Positions 45,036 to 57,255 of a stretch of 64,000 nt of DNA are shown piece after piece; within the stretch, counting starts at the first letter, position 1, and every line of letters starts with the position of its first letter. This DNA comes from Ustilaginoidea virens. Lineage: Eukaryota > Ascomycota > Sordariomycetes > Hypocreales > Clavicipitaceae. The DNA is taken from positions 3,844,001-3,908,000 of the forward strand of contig NC_057320.1 in the NCBI RefSeq assembly GCF_000687475.1, written 5' to 3'. Both the position numbers and the translations under genes were made by a program. The notes under the pieces were generated by a model that saw only the letters and a program-made list of their open reading frames with translations, searched no databases and was not told the DNA's origin.

Positions 45036-46700
45036 ATGCCCCCTCTTAGGGCTATTCTTTATCTCCTTAAGCCTCCTCTTATCCTTATAATAGTATATAG
45101 GCCAGTAGCAATAGGGGTCCTCGTAGGGCAGGATATATATACAGACTATATATTAGACAGGGATAATTCCCTATATATCTATAACGTAATAGAATCTATA
45201 GGCTACTATAAGGCGAATACGGCAGGGGCGCACTAAGAGATAATAAAACCCTTTAATAAGATAGGGCCAAGCGATACGGTATCTACAGCAGTAGCTACGA
45301 TAAAGATAGCGAGGGCATAAGGGGCTATAAAGCGGGTTCTGCCTACTATTATAGGGGTTATAATAAATAACCTTACGCTAGCGGCAGTAGAGCCTCTATA
45401 TAATATTAGCCGCCTTAATTATACAATAGTTCCCCCTTTATATAATATATAGGGAGGGCGGGATAAAATAGGGGCAAAGGTAGCTAGGGATATTAAGCTC
45501 TAACCTAATACTACTCTATTTTAGCATAATATTCCCAGGCTTCTACTTATATTTCCCTTATAATATTCAGCATAGGGGCGAGATCTATAATAGACCCAAC
45601 CTAGCGCTAGGAGGGCATTAATACCGCAGATATAGTAGAAACCACACTAGAGGCATTTTATAGCCTAAATGCCAAATATAGGGCATGGGGGGCTACCTAC
45701 TCGGCAGTAAAAGCATAACGCTATTAATTATTTAAAGCCTAAAACTTAAGGGTTAGGATAGTAGTACGCACTTTCTATATATCTATCTTAAGATAGGCGG
45801 GCTCTATAACGGCCCTCCCCTCCTTTACTGCCTTAATCTAATTGCATAGGATATATTATAGTATAGGGTTCCCTATAAGATATTAATTAAACTATATATA
45901 GGATGCATAGGAATTAGTATAGCTTTTACACCCTTTTACTCTTCTATAATACTTATAAATAGGTAGCTCTCCGGTCGCTTATATATGTTTAATACATCTA
46001 TCGTATAGGAATTCTTTATCTTTTGTATATTAATACTCCTTATCTAAGGAGTCCCCCTCTAGAAGATAATTACTAGTAGCGCGGTATAGCTTCTAAGGAC
46101 GAGTAAGACCTAATTCCCCCCTAGTAAAGGCACTATTAGCAGCAGACGAAGATATATTCGGGTTTTAAATAAGATCAGCACAAGACGCTCGCAATATAGG
46201 TAGGGACTTAAGACTTACTAATAGGCTTTATATATAGGCTAGATCGGGTCTCACTACGAAAAGAGTTAGCAGCTAATTACAATAAAAATAGAATTCGGTA
46301 AGGAATACTAATACAGAAGGGGCGGAAATAATGCTTCAACCGATTAGCATGCAATATAGGCTTAACGCGGGATAAAAACTTACGATAATAGGGACCTTCA
46401 ATACTTAATAATAGCCTTAATAGGAAGAAGGGAAGAAGGAAAAAAGCCCCTAGCGAAAAATAATAAAGACTATAGGGAGATTTCTAGCCGGCAGCTAGCG
46501 AAAAATTTTTTATAATATTCCTAGCTATACCAATCAACCTCCAGCTAATAGCGCGACGACGAACTTCTATACGCTTCTACCATATTATTCCTAATTAACG
46601 ACTATACAACTCCTATCAATTGTATGGCTATATCCACTACGCTTACAGACGAATCCTTCCTATACCTATTAACGATGGAAGGCGATTTTTCTAACTCTAA
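45036..46700 (+). pseudogene. Extra reading frame of Gypsy-Y copy 1 before the 3' LTR, unknown
   Basis: Starts MPPLRAILYLLKPPLILII at 45036 and is open to 45236. A plus-strand reading with Gln/Trp-type stops continues to the 3' LTR, possibly with frame changes (segments TTLEAFYSLNAKYRAWGATY, SRRQLLVARYSFQGRVRPN, DESFLYLLTMEGDFSNSKAE). The position is that of an env in some LTR elements, but I see no convincing signal peptide or membrane anchor. Not a family I recognise. Confidence 0.45.
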
Positions 46701-46717
46701 GGCGGAGGAGGGGGGTA

Positions 46718-46959
46718 TATTACGGGCTTAGGCTATACCTGCGCCATAATATGGCTAGGACTCGGGCTACGCCCGCGACTAGCCTAAGGAGTATCGGCAT
46801 GGGGTCATAAGGGCTCGCTAAGGACTCGGCCCGTGCTATATACGGGCATAAATAGACTACTTAGAGGCCCCTATTCGGGTCTTCTTTTTTTCCTCCTTAG
46901 TCTATTTAATATATTTATTCGACGCCTATTCGCAATAGCCCTAGGGCCAGTCCTTTACA
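46718..46959 (+). repeat. Gypsy-Y copy 1, 3' LTR
   Basis: 242 bases, starting TATTACGGGC (TGTCACGGGC mutated) and ending GTCCTTTACA. Preceded by the purine tract GGCGGAGGAGGGGGG. Confidence 0.93.
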
Positions 46960-47160
46960 GTATTATATTAAAGGCTTTTAGTCATTAGATAAAGTCGAAT
47001 ATCCTTTCTTCTATCTTTATATTTTATTCTATTTAATATATTATTTTTTTATCTCTTTTAGCCTACTAATTTAGTATTATTCGAAGGGGGTCTAAGCTTA
47101 AGGCTGGTTTATCGTTATCTTCTAAAGGAAGTAATTTCTTACTAAATAATACTTAGTATC
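46960..47160 (-). pseudogene. Gypsy-X gag fragment
   Basis: About 200 bases between Gypsy-Y copy 1 and the Copia-B solo LTR. Minus-strand reading includes LFSKKLLPLEDNDKPALSL. Joins the capsid piece at 47898-48591 to the knuckle piece at 38932-39705. Confidence 0.65.
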
Positions 47161-47897
47161 TGTTGCAAAATGGTGATTCAGAACACTGTTGGAAATGTAC
47201 TGGATACCGACAGTGGCGTACAAGGCGTTGCAGAATAAAACAAAGAGCTGGTTAAAGATTTAAAGCGCACAAGAGGTTGACCAGAGCAAAGATGTCAGGG
47301 AAATCTGATTCTAATTGTTGGTGACTATTCTAGCTAGAAAGAGGGAATTTTGGGCATATTTCTACCATCTTGAAGAAGTGGTTGAAAATAATGAAAAACC
47401 GCAAAAATAGCGAAAAATCCGACGAAAAGTCGGTCTGCCCAACCGTGCCCAGTCTGTGCCCAATATCCTACCCAGTGCATACCCAACCAAGCCCAGTGGC
47501 TTATAGCGGTGTGCCGGATGCCCTATAACAGCCTGCCGTACGGGCCGGAAGCCCTATATCGGTCTGCCGTAAATGACCGGTGTAGCGGGTGACTGTATGT
47601 AGAAGGCCGAAAGTGCTGGTTTGCCCATTTGGTAATCCCGTAGAAATGCGCCGCCTGTTGTGGGCCCTGTGGCCCACTGTGACCGGCCGCTGTGGCCGGA
47701 TGTGGGTCGCTGTGCCGGTGCCGTGACCGGCGCTGTGGTCCACTGTAATCGGCGCTGTGGCCCATTATAATCGGCGTTGTGGGGCGCTGTGCCCCACCAT
47801 AGCGCCTGGTATAGCCACCGCGATATCTCAACGCAGAGACGTCGTACGGTAGCGAGACCAGTACCAAAATACAGCTAAAAAGGCGCTGATTTCAACA
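47161..47897 (-). mobile_element. Copia-B solo LTR
   Basis: 737 bases, reverse orientation (TGTTGCAAAATGG ... GATTTCAACA), TSD GTATC at 47156-47160 and 47898-47902. No internal sequence. It has an extra copy of a CACTGTAATCGGCG-type unit in the GC-rich core, and its base sequence is relatively little mutated. Confidence 0.94.
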
Positions 47898-47902
47898 GTA
47901 TC

Positions 47903-48591
47903 TATAAATAATACTTTTTAAATCTAATATTATTAAATCAGTTATTGCTATAGTGCCTTTTTAAAGTCCTCTATTATAAAGGCAATTAGCGACTCTTTTA
48001 TATAAGCGTTAATTAACCTCTCTATTAGGTATACTAAGAACCATATTAGTAAATAGTAGTTATTTATTAATAGACTTAACCTTTGCAGAAAGCTTATTTA
48101 TATAGGTTATATACGCTTTTAATATTTTACCCTTCTTTCGATAGAAATCGAAAACTTCTTTTTAAATTATTACCTTAATATAAGGGTCCGGAGCTTTAAA
48201 TTTCTTAATAAAATTCGTTATTAAATTAGACTATTTTCGTTTATTATAATCTAAGTTTTTATACTAAGTAAGGGCCTTTCCTCTTAGGCCGGTAATAAAA
48301 ATATTCTTTATAATAATATTATAGTAAGCGGTTATATAGCCGCCTACTATAGTAGATATTACTAAATAATTATCGATATAATCCTGCGGTAGTCTATTCT
48401 TAGGATATCTAGCGAATAAAGTTACGCCTATTCCTATAGCTATAGGGAAAGGGGAAGGTATTATATTCTATATAGTTGCCGGTTATTATATTAATTCGGA
48501 TTCGTTTATTAAATCGGATTCTTTTATTAATTCGGATTCTTTTGCTAATTCTCTATTAAATTTTATTTTTAGAAGAACTAAATAAAGATAT
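47903..48591 (-). pseudogene. Gypsy-X Gag capsid remnant
   Basis: Minus-strand frame with LPQDYIDNYLVISTIVGG, LRGKALTQYKNLDYNKRK and FDFYRKKGKILKAYITYINK, resembling a Ty3/Gypsy Gag core. The N-terminal side includes an 18-base triplicate (about 48497-48553) encoding RIRINK-type units. Confidence 0.65.
48497..48553. repeat. 18-base tandem triplicate in Gypsy-X gag
   Basis: Three units of TTAATTCGGATTCGTTTA with one or two changes each. Encodes a 6-residue basic repeat on the minus strand. Confidence 0.75.
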
Positions 48592-49320
48592 TGTTGAAAT
48601 CAGCGCCTTTTTAGCTGTATTTTGGTACTGGTCTCGCTACCGTACGACGTCTCTACGTTGAGATATCGCGGTGGCTATACCAGGCGCTATGGTGGGGCAT
48701 AGCGCCCTACAACGCCGATTACAGTAGGCCACAGCGCCGGTCACGGCACCGGTATAGCGACCCACAATCCGGCCACAGCGGCCGGTCACAATGGGCCATA
48801 GGGCCCACAACAGGCGGCGCATTTCTACGGGATTACTAAATAGGCAAACCTTGCTAATACCAGCACTTTCGGCCTTCTACATATAGTCACCCGCTACACC
48901 GGTCATTTACGGCAGACCGATATAGGGCTTCCGGCCCGTACAGCAGGCTATTATAGGGCATCCGGCACACCGCTATAAGCCATTAGGCTTGGTTGGGTAT
49001 GCACTAGGTAGGATATTGGGTATAGACTGGGCACGATTGGGCAGACCGACTTTTCATCAGGTTTTTTCGCTATTTTTGCGGTTTTTCATTATTTTCAACC
49101 ACTTTTTCAAGATGGTAAAAATATACCTAAAATTCCCTCTTTCTAGCTAGAATAGTCACCAATAATTAGAATCAGATTTCCCTAATATCTTTGCTCTGGT
49201 CAACCTTTTGTACGCTTTAAATCTTTAACCAGCTCTTTATTTTATTCTATAATACTTTATACGCTACTATCGGTACTTAGTATACTTTCTAATAGTGTTC
49301 TGAGTCACCATTTTGCAATA
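48592..49320 (+). repeat. Copia-B copy 3, 5' LTR
   Basis: 729 bases, TGTTGAAATC to TTTTGCAATA. Followed by primer site GGTTATAAGCCCGG at 49321-49334. Confidence 0.94.
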
Positions 49321-49619
49321 GGTTATAAGCCCGGTGTCTTAAGGCTTCTAGCTTAAGACTTTTTTATACTAATTTAGGATTTTAACGCATTTAGCAGCTA
49401 ACCTTCTAGAAATCTAACTAACGATATTACTAATCTGCAGTAAGGGACTGATCATCCTAGATTTAAGAACCCAACTACCACACTAAGCTGCAATACATCC
49501 TTGTAATAGGATTTTCTAAAGTTATTCCTTAATGCAGCTTTCTTCTAGTTTTATCTAGATTTTCTATCTTAATTTTCTTCGCATTTTTAAGATATTCTAG
49601 CACCTTTTCTCTTCCTATA

Positions 49620-51640
49620 ATGGCCAGTCAGAACATTCCTACTAATAACCTAGGCCATAATAACCTAGGCTATAATAACCCAGGCTACTAAGTCCCTAAT
49701 ACGGTAGAGGTAGAAGAATCTAATAATAACTAGGAAATTGCCCAGCTCAAGGAAGACTAACAGGAAATAAGAAAAGAATTTAGTTATAAATTTAATTAAA
49801 TAAACTTTAAAATCGATTTTTTAGCTAATAAGGTGGGCACCTTAGTGGACAGACTAATCAAGCCTACTACTAGCCTACCATCCTAAGATATAATAAATAT
49901 AGATACCTTCTAAACCCCTATAGGTAAAGGAAATAACCTACCATCACTACCTAAAGCCTAGCAACCCCTGCCGGTTCCATCCAGCATTAGCAGCCAAGTT
50001 AGCGCTATAGCTATCAAGGAACTAGCCAAAACAGCCAACAGATTCTAAAAATCCTAAAAGCTAAAAGGGGCATCTAACTTCAACCAATAGAAATAGGCCC
50101 TTATAATTCAACTTAGGGCACTTAATATCGCCAAATTTATCGAAAATCCTTCTATTGCCAATAGTTTCAACGATTTAGAGTAAACACTTTTACTATTACT
50201 TATTAAAAATATTTACATAGAAGGACTAGCTGCCGCTATTAACTAGTGCACTAACCTAGAGTCAGCCTTTATATTACTCACTAAATAGTATTCTCACTTA
50301 TCAGACGTATAGCGGACCCACCTATATCCTGCCTTCCATCAACTAAATTTTATAGGCTATAAGGGTACCTTAGAATCTTTTAACGCCTCCTTTAATAGCT
50401 ACCTATCCAGGCTGCAAATTTTAGGCTCCTATATACAACCTTTCGACTAAATTAGCTAGTATTTATATACTATAGAAGGGGTCTTTTTTCAGTAGGCAGA
50501 ACAGCACCGCACAATAATAAGAATCGCCTATACTCAGGGAAATATATCAAATATTAACCTGCAATTTTATATAGTTAATTTACTAGAAGAATAACGCATT
50601 AAAGGGTCATTAGTAGTAAGGGCTACCACCCACCTCGCAAAGGTTAAAGGTGCCGCTACTAATAACAGTAGCAAGCCAGCTAGTAATAACACTAGCAAGG
50701 ATGGTAAAAATACTACTACTAACGCCAATAAAAAGAAACAGGGGTCTTCTACCCAATAAGGGTCTTCTTTAGCTATATAAAGTAAGCCGGAAAATAAAAA
50801 GAAGAAAGAAAAGAAAGATTTAGCTAATAAAGCAGATACCCTATAAAAGACCGACGAAAAGGAAAAGACTATTAATTCCTTCGTACTAAGGAATTATAAT
50901 ACTCTAAGTCTTATACCTAGTAAAACAGCCTATTCTTCTTTCTAGGACCGCGAATATATACAATTTTTAGCTACTAGCTATAGTGCATAATCCGGTGGGA
51001 AAACGCCAATAGATTCTTTACTCTATAATACTAGTTCTATGGTGTATATCATTAACGATAAAAAGCACTTCACCTACTTCCAATACTATACCGGAAATAG
51101 ACTAGTCATTAGCATAGGTAGTAGCCTAATTAAGCCTAGTAGGTAGGGCATAGCGCGTTTTACTATACTATAGGGCACTAACCCACCTTAGTAGGGCACC
51201 TTAGAGCTAACTAACGCCCTTTTTATACTAGCTTTTAATATTAATATCTTTAGCAGCGTTAAATACTATCTAAATCGTAGCAGTATTTAGGGCTAAAGCC
51301 TAGTTAATAGCAACAATAAGTGCATTAGGCTTCTTAATTTTAAGAAGTATAGCTTCTTTTTACAATAAAAAGGAGTAGATTCGCCGTTTTTACACTATAT
51401 TAGCTAAAATCACCCGGCTATATATAATATCTCGGTCGAAATACCTGCCCTAGCTAACCTAAAAGAATATAAGGAATATCCCCTACTAGAGGATTTACCT
51501 ACCCCACTAGCTAACCTACTAGCTAATTCGCAAGCTGACCGACCAGCTAGTCCTAGTTTTTCGGTAGTACTAATAGAGGCTGCTATTCCTAATACAGCTC
51601 AACTACTATAGAGGACCCCGGTCGCCCTTAACCCTACCCC
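49620..51640 (+). pseudogene. Copia-B copy 3 Gag and protease
   Basis: ATG at 49620 (MASQNIP). Frame as in copy 1 with many more stops. The protease region near 51020-51055 reads LLYNTSSMVYIIN, so DTG has become NTS. A short AATAACCTAGGCYAT duplication near 49648-49682 encodes a repeated NNLGH-type motif. Confidence 0.85.
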
Positions 51641-52680
51641 AGTACCAGCAGCTAATACTAAGTATCAAAAGCTGCTATTACTAGCCGGACTTTAGTATAT
51701 CCGGCTTAGGCATATCGGAATCCAACTTCTAAAGAAAACCTATATATCAACTACAGGGTTACCTGATCTTAGTAAAGTAAAGGATTCTGATTTTAACTGC
51801 ATCGCCTATAAAAGGGTAAAGTCAGTTCGGCGTTTTATATCAGGGGCTATACTAGACCCTATGCATTATTTGGATATTATAGAGGGTGATATCTTCTAAA
51901 TTAACCCTCTACTATACAATAAACGCCCCATTTGCCTTATCTTAGTAGACCAGAAATCACGCTTCCATTAGGTGCACTTACTACCCAATAAGGAAAGACC
52001 TACGGTATTCCCAGTATTATAGGGGTTCTTCTAAAGTCTTAGGAATCGCTACGGCAAATCAGCTATTAAATTCCACTATAATAGTAGCAAGGAAATCAAT
52101 AATATTATTATAGCCTAGCTAGCTCTTAAGGGTATAGATTTTTTAACTTCTTCTCCTTATATTTATAAGCAAAATGGGTTAGCAGAACGCTTTATACGGG
52201 TTATCGTTAACCGATTTAGAGCTATTATGCTTTAGTCTTAATTACCTTCTTACCTTTAGTCTGCAATAATTCTTAGTATTACTACCTTAGTAAATCTAAT
52301 AGTAGTTATAAACTATTCCTTATTACCTTTTGAGGAATTAAAAAAGGACTTTCCGGAAATTACGTACTACTACCTACCCGACCTTACTAGCTTTAGGGCT
52401 ATTAGTGCGGCTATAGAGGTGCTAATCCCTCTAGAAAAACGGGTTATCAGCCATAAGCTGGCCCCCCGGACCGAGTCAGATAGGTTACTAGCTACGCTAG
52501 GTAATAGCACCTACCTCGTCTATATCCCATATCGCTGGATTGTTACTAAGACCTCTTTTATTACCTTTACCTACCAAAATAAAGGAATAGGCCCTATTTT
52601 AAATAGCCTAAAGGGCAAATTCGACTTCCTACCATCTTCCATTTTAGAGGGGGTAAATGCCGACTAAATCACTTTAGAAG
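51641..52680 (+). pseudogene. Copia-B copy 3 integrase
   Basis: The zinc region has lost Trp before the first His (TTTAGTATATCCGG where copy 1 has TTTGGCATATCCGG). First Asp in IIEGDIF near 51885; NGLAERF near 52176-52196. The C-terminal domain is open from 52419 to 52667. Confidence 0.82.
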
Positions 52681-53649
52681 AGCCTATTTAGAAGTCGCCT
52701 CGCCTAAATATACCTATTTCGTCTAAGACTAACAGTATAGGCCTAATCGAAGGCATAGGCCTACTATAGGCCTTAGATCCTATACAGCCTACAGGCCCAC
52801 TACAACTAATAGGCCTAATACAGCATACAGATCCACCATAACCAGTGGGCCTACCACTAATTGGCCCGCCACAGCACTCTGCAATATTTCTTAGCAATTC
52901 GCTGTCTTTCGATTCTAAATTGCTTCAGCCTAATTTAGCTTTTTAGCTTAGGCAAGACGGTCCTTTTTCACCAGCTAAGGAAAATATAGCCTTTTCCTAT
53001 ATAAAAAGGCTGCAAATACTAAGAAATACAGAAAGCTTTCGTCACTAGGAATCTTAACTACTAAGATTTTCCGAATCCGTCACAAAAGTAGGCATACCCC
53101 ATACATATAAAAATTCTAACTCGCCCTATATAGCAAATTTTCAATAGTCCGAATCTTAAAGCCCTACACATACTGATTTTCTGCGACTTTCCGATATAAT
53201 AAATTCTACCTTTTCGCCTGGCTTCCTAGTAAATATAGTATTTCGCTATAGTAAAACGCTGCCTATACTAAAATATCTGAAATTCGAGAGTCTAAATATC
53301 GCCTCAAATAAGAGACTATAGGAGAAAATATTTCGAATACTAGAAAATAGGCCTATTACAGCCACTAGGGGTAAAAGAAGAACGCATATATAGATATAAG
53401 ATGTATAAGGTATCCTAAATTACGGATACTATAGGTCACTTTCTGGCCTATAAGCGGACTAATAGGGTTTTTTCCCACCTATACAACCGGAAAATAATGG
53501 CATTTTTCTACCCACCCAGCCGGAAAATAATAGTATTTTCGGGTTCCTACCCACCCAGCCGAAAAACAACAGAATTTTTAGATACCTAGGCAGCCCCCTA
53601 GAGGCTCCCATATAAGATTTCCCCCCTTCCTATGCTTTCTACCAGCAAA

Positions 53650-55350
53650 TATACGATATATACTATATAGCTAAGATTAAGGCTGCAAAACGGGCCCCAA
53701 AAGGTATGCCTAATAGCTAGAAGGAAGTCTTATATAACCCACATAAGGATAGCTGGGTTAAGGCCTTATTTTCAGAATTCGAGTAATTAATCGACTTAAA
53801 TATCTTCTAATTTATACTAAAGGCTAGTATTCTTACTAGTAGGAAGATATTATGCAACCGGCCTATTTTTTATATTAAGAAAGATGCAAATAATAACCCG
53901 GTTAAATATAAGGCACGATTAGTTATTAAAGGCTTTATGCAGGTATCTAGGCAAGACTTTACGGAGACCTATACCTCTACTTCGATCCCACTAATATAGA
54001 GGATTATCCTTACTCTTACTACTGCAAATAACTGGGAAATAAAGTAAATCGACTTTATTAGTGCCTTTCTAAATAGTAAACTACTGGAGACGATTTATAT
54101 GGAGATTCCAGCTGGTTTTCTAAAATTTACAGAAAGCTTACTCTTACCTAACCCAGCCTTATGGTCTGACCAGTAGCGTTAACGACTTCTAGCCTTGCTT
54201 ACTAAGGTTGGATATAACCCCTCTGCATTATAGGTCATACTATTAAAGAAAGCCTTATATAGGCTAAAATAAGGCCTTTGCGAGTGGCAGTTACGGTTAA
54301 AAGACCTTTTAGTATAAGAGGGTTTTACGCCGCTACTTTCTAATGCTGCCGTCTTCTATAATAAAGGAATGCATACCTTTATTATAACCTATATGGATGA
54401 CTACTTAATTATCGGTCTAGACCTTAGTTATATTAACTAGCTTAAGGCTAAATTCCATAAGGTATATACTATAGAAGACCGAAGACCTGCCTCTTTCTTT
54501 CTAGGAGTGCAGATTATTAGGGATAGAGAAAAGGGCCTATTATAGCTGCACTGATCGCAATTTATTGCGGAAGTCCTTAAGAAGTTTAACCTTAAGGACG
54601 TACGACCGTATCTAATCCCGCTATAGCCTAGTATACTTGCTAAGGCTAACGATACGCCGCTAGATACTAATAATTAATATTTATTCCAGCAGCTAGTAGG
54701 GATATCAATATAGTTGATAATAATATCAAGACCTAACCTTGCCTTTCTAACGCAATACCTATCACGATATATGCAATAGGCTTCTACTATACAGCTTAAT
54801 ACTGCTAAAAGCGCTTTTCGCTACTTAGCTAGTACGGCAAATATAGCCATTTATTACCGAGCTGCTAAAGCTACCATAGTATTAGCTGCATTTTCTAATA
54901 GCGATTTTGCTAGGTGCCGGCTGACTTCGAAGTCTACTAGTAGTTATCTTACTACCTTAAATAGTAGGCCTATTAGCTAGAGGTCAAAACGATCTTCGAC
55001 TATAGTTTTATTAACGCTTAAAGCCGAGTCTAATGTAATGCTTAAGGCGATTCGCAAAGTAGAGTAGATATCTAATTTATTTAAAGAAATCCAAGTCGAT
55101 ATTTAACGCCCGATACCACTATACTGCGATAACTAAAGGTCTATTTCTAATGCAAATAACCCAAATCAGCATACCCGCACTAAGCATACCTTACTTAAAT
55201 TCCGGTATATACATAAGAAGGCCCACAGTAGCCTAGTAAAAATATCTTATTTACTTACGACAGATATACCTGCGGATAGACTTACCAAACCACTTCCAAG
55301 CCCGAAATTCCCTATATTTCGTCAGCTATTAGGGCTGCAATCCCTATAGC
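53650..55350 (+). pseudogene. Copia-B copy 3 reverse transcriptase and RNase H
   Basis: YMDD at 54390-54401 (YVDD in copy 1). IDFISAFLNSKLLETIY in the palm. RNase H YCDNQRS region near 55122-55140. Interrupted many times at Gln/Trp codons. Confidence 0.85.
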
Positions 55351-55434
55351 ATTATCATCTTTTTTTCTGATTTTTACAGGGTCTCTTTCTTTTATTCTAA
55401 CGCTAGGATTAGCCATATTGCTAATCAGAGGGGG

Positions 55435-56162
55435 TATTAAAATCAGCGCCTTTTTAGCTGTATTTTAGTACTAGTCTCGCTACCGTACGATGTCTCTATG
55501 TTGAGATATTGCGGTAGCTATACCAGGCGCTATAGTGGGGCATAGCGCCCTATAACGCCGATTACAGTAGGCCACAGCGCCGGTCACGGCACCGGTACAG
55601 CGACCCACAATCCGGCCACAGCGGCCGGTCACAGTAGGCCACAGGGCCCACAACAGGCGGCGCATTTCTACGGGATTACCAAATGGGCAAACCTTGCTAA
55701 TACTAGCACTTTCGGCCTTCTATATACAGTCACCCGCTATACCGGTCATTTACGGCAGACCGATATAGGGCTTCCGGCCCGTACGGCAGGCTGTTATAGG
55801 GCATCCGGCACACCGCTATAAGCCACTGGGCTTGGTTGGGTATGCACTGGGTAGGATATTGGGCACAGACTGGGCACGGTTGGGCAGACCGACTTTTCGT
55901 CGGGTTTTTCGCTATTTTTGCGGTTTTTCATTATTTTCAACCACTTTTTCAAGATGGTAGAAATATGCCCAAAATTCCCTCTTTCTAGCTAGAATAGTCA
56001 CCAACAATTAGAATCAGATTTCCCTAACATCTTTGCTCTGGTCAACCTCTTATGCGCTTTAAATCTTTAACCAGCTTTTTGTTTTATTCTGCAACGCCTT
56101 ATACGCCACTGTCGGTACTTAGTATACTTTCTAATAGTGTTCTGAGTCACCATTTTGCAACA
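55435..56162 (+). repeat. Copia-B copy 3, 3' LTR
   Basis: 728 bases, starts TATTAAAATC (TG mutated to TA), preceded by CAGAGGGGG at 55426-55434. Confidence 0.94.
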
Positions 56163-56167
56163 GATAT

Positions 56168-56969
56168 TAATAAGTAGGAGAAGATAAACTAAAAGAAAAT
56201 AGATCTAGTAGTAAATAAGTTTAATATTCCTAATTATCTCTTAATTTAATAAATAATAGTCCTAAGAACTATAAGGGAGGGGTTAGAATAATTCCTTAAT
56301 CTGTATTTTAGTTATAGGATATAGATATTTAGATAATCGATATTCAGATAATAAGAGGGAGGGTGGGATAAAAATCTAGATAAAAATCTAGATAGTTGAT
56401 TTTCGATTAACGAAAGTTTAGTATTATTATATTTAGAAGTTTCTACTATTAAAGGTGGTTTTAGAGGGAAGAAAAGAGGAGAAAAAAGGGAGAGTAAAAA
56501 AAGGTTAGACTTTAAAGGGTTTAAATAATAAATTAATTTCTTCAAAAATTAATAATTCTTCGATTATTTTACTAATTAATTATAAAAATCGTTTATAAGT
56601 TCTACTAATTATTCCACTAGATTAAATTAGACTAATTAGACTAGACTAAAGAAAAGAAGAGAAAAGAAAGAAAAATCTTCTCCTTAAAAAGAGAATTCCC
56701 TTTTGCCTTTTATTTAGGCTTATATCTCGCTTAAATTATAAGTCTAAACTTCTTCCTTCCTTCCCACTTTTTAAGCAATATAGCCTTATATTATACTAAG
56801 GTAAGTAGCATATTTTTATCCATAATTTCGCCATTTGCCCTAATAAAATCGCCTTATCCTTAATCTAGCTTAATTCAAATATACCTCAGTTTATAATTTA
56901 AACTATAGGTTTCTATTATAATTAGTAATTCTAGTAGCTCCTAATTTTAAGTCAATTTGGGTTTATATC
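56168..56969 (-). pseudogene. Gypsy-X 5' part: leader or Gag start, degraded
   Basis: AT-rich RIP-mutated DNA between the GATAT duplicate and Gypsy-Y copy 2. One minus-strand frame (56312-56545) is open for 77 codons but Leu/Ser-rich and low complexity (LSRFLSRFLSHPP), so I do not call it a gene. No LTR seen here. Confidence 0.45.
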
Positions 56970-57213
56970 TGTCACGGGCTCGGGCTACGCCCGCGCCACA
57001 ATATGGCTAGGACACGGGCTGCGCCCGCGTCTAGCCTAAGAAGGGCAACAGACAGAGTCATAGGACTATACTAAGACTCCGATATATATTATAATTGGGA
57101 TATAAATAGACTAGATAGAAGGTTCCTACTTAGATTCTTTTCCTTCCTCTTTAGTCTATTTAATATATATTACTAACGCCTATTCGCAGCCGCCCTAGGG
57201 CTAGTCCGTCATA
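56970..57213 (+). repeat. Gypsy-Y copy 2, 5' LTR
   Basis: TGTCACGGGCTCGGGC to CTAGTCCGTCATA, 244 bases. Contains ATAAATAG and AGTCTATTTAA (57153-57163). Confidence 0.92.
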
Positions 57214-57214
57214 T

Positions 57215-57225
57215 TTAAATAGACT
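57215..57225 (+). other. Gypsy-Y copy 2 self-priming site
   Basis: TTAAATAGACT one base after the LTR, again the exact complement of AGTCTATTTAA at 57153-57163. The pair is conserved in both copies although flanking bases differ. Confidence 0.65.
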
Positions 57226-57255
57226 CTCTCAGCCTTACTATTATAACTCCGTATT

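Larger units (their letters stand above)
39706..46959 (+). mobile_element. Gypsy-Y copy 1: self-priming chromovirus, RIP-killed
   Basis: 7254 bases, LTRs 39706-39947 and 46718-46959 (242 each), TSD GTATT at 39701-39705 and 46960-46964. Gag with CCHC, protease, RT, RNase H, integrase and a C-terminal chromodomain can be read on the plus strand through scattered TAG/TAA. An additional 1.7 kb region lies between the chromodomain and the 3' LTR. Inserted in Gypsy-X gag. Confidence 0.94.
48592..56162 (+). mobile_element. Copia-B copy 3, complete but heavily RIP-mutated
   Basis: 7571 bases, LTRs 48592-49320 and 55435-56162, TSD GATAT at 48587-48591 and 56163-56167. All Copia domains align with copy 1 but with more TAG/TAA and more His-to-Tyr, Asp-to-Asn changes. 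Inserted in Gypsy-X upstream of its capsid region. Confidence 0.94.
5021..56969 (-). mobile_element. Gypsy-X: ancient minus-strand Ty3/Gypsy element, split into seven pieces
   Basis: Base layer of the stack. Pieces in minus-strand reading order are 56969-56163, 48591-47898, 47160-46960, 39705-38932, 32343-32007, 11584-8501 and 7746-5021. In that order they give Gag capsid, a CCHC-type knuckle, protease, RT, RNase H and integrase, the Gypsy order. Every break is an insertion flanked by a matching duplication, so the pieces can be joined unambiguously. The total visible is about 8.6 kb. The 5' LTR is not seen and should lie beyond 64000 past Gypsy-Y copy 2. Coding is destroyed by CpA-to-TpA changes on both strands (TAG/TAA at Gln and Trp codons). 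Confidence 0.85.

Noticed and set aside
56312..56545. 77-codon Leu/Ser-rich minus-strand frame
   Set aside because: AT-rich, low complexity, inside the degraded Gypsy-X 5' part; openness is expected by chance in such DNA.
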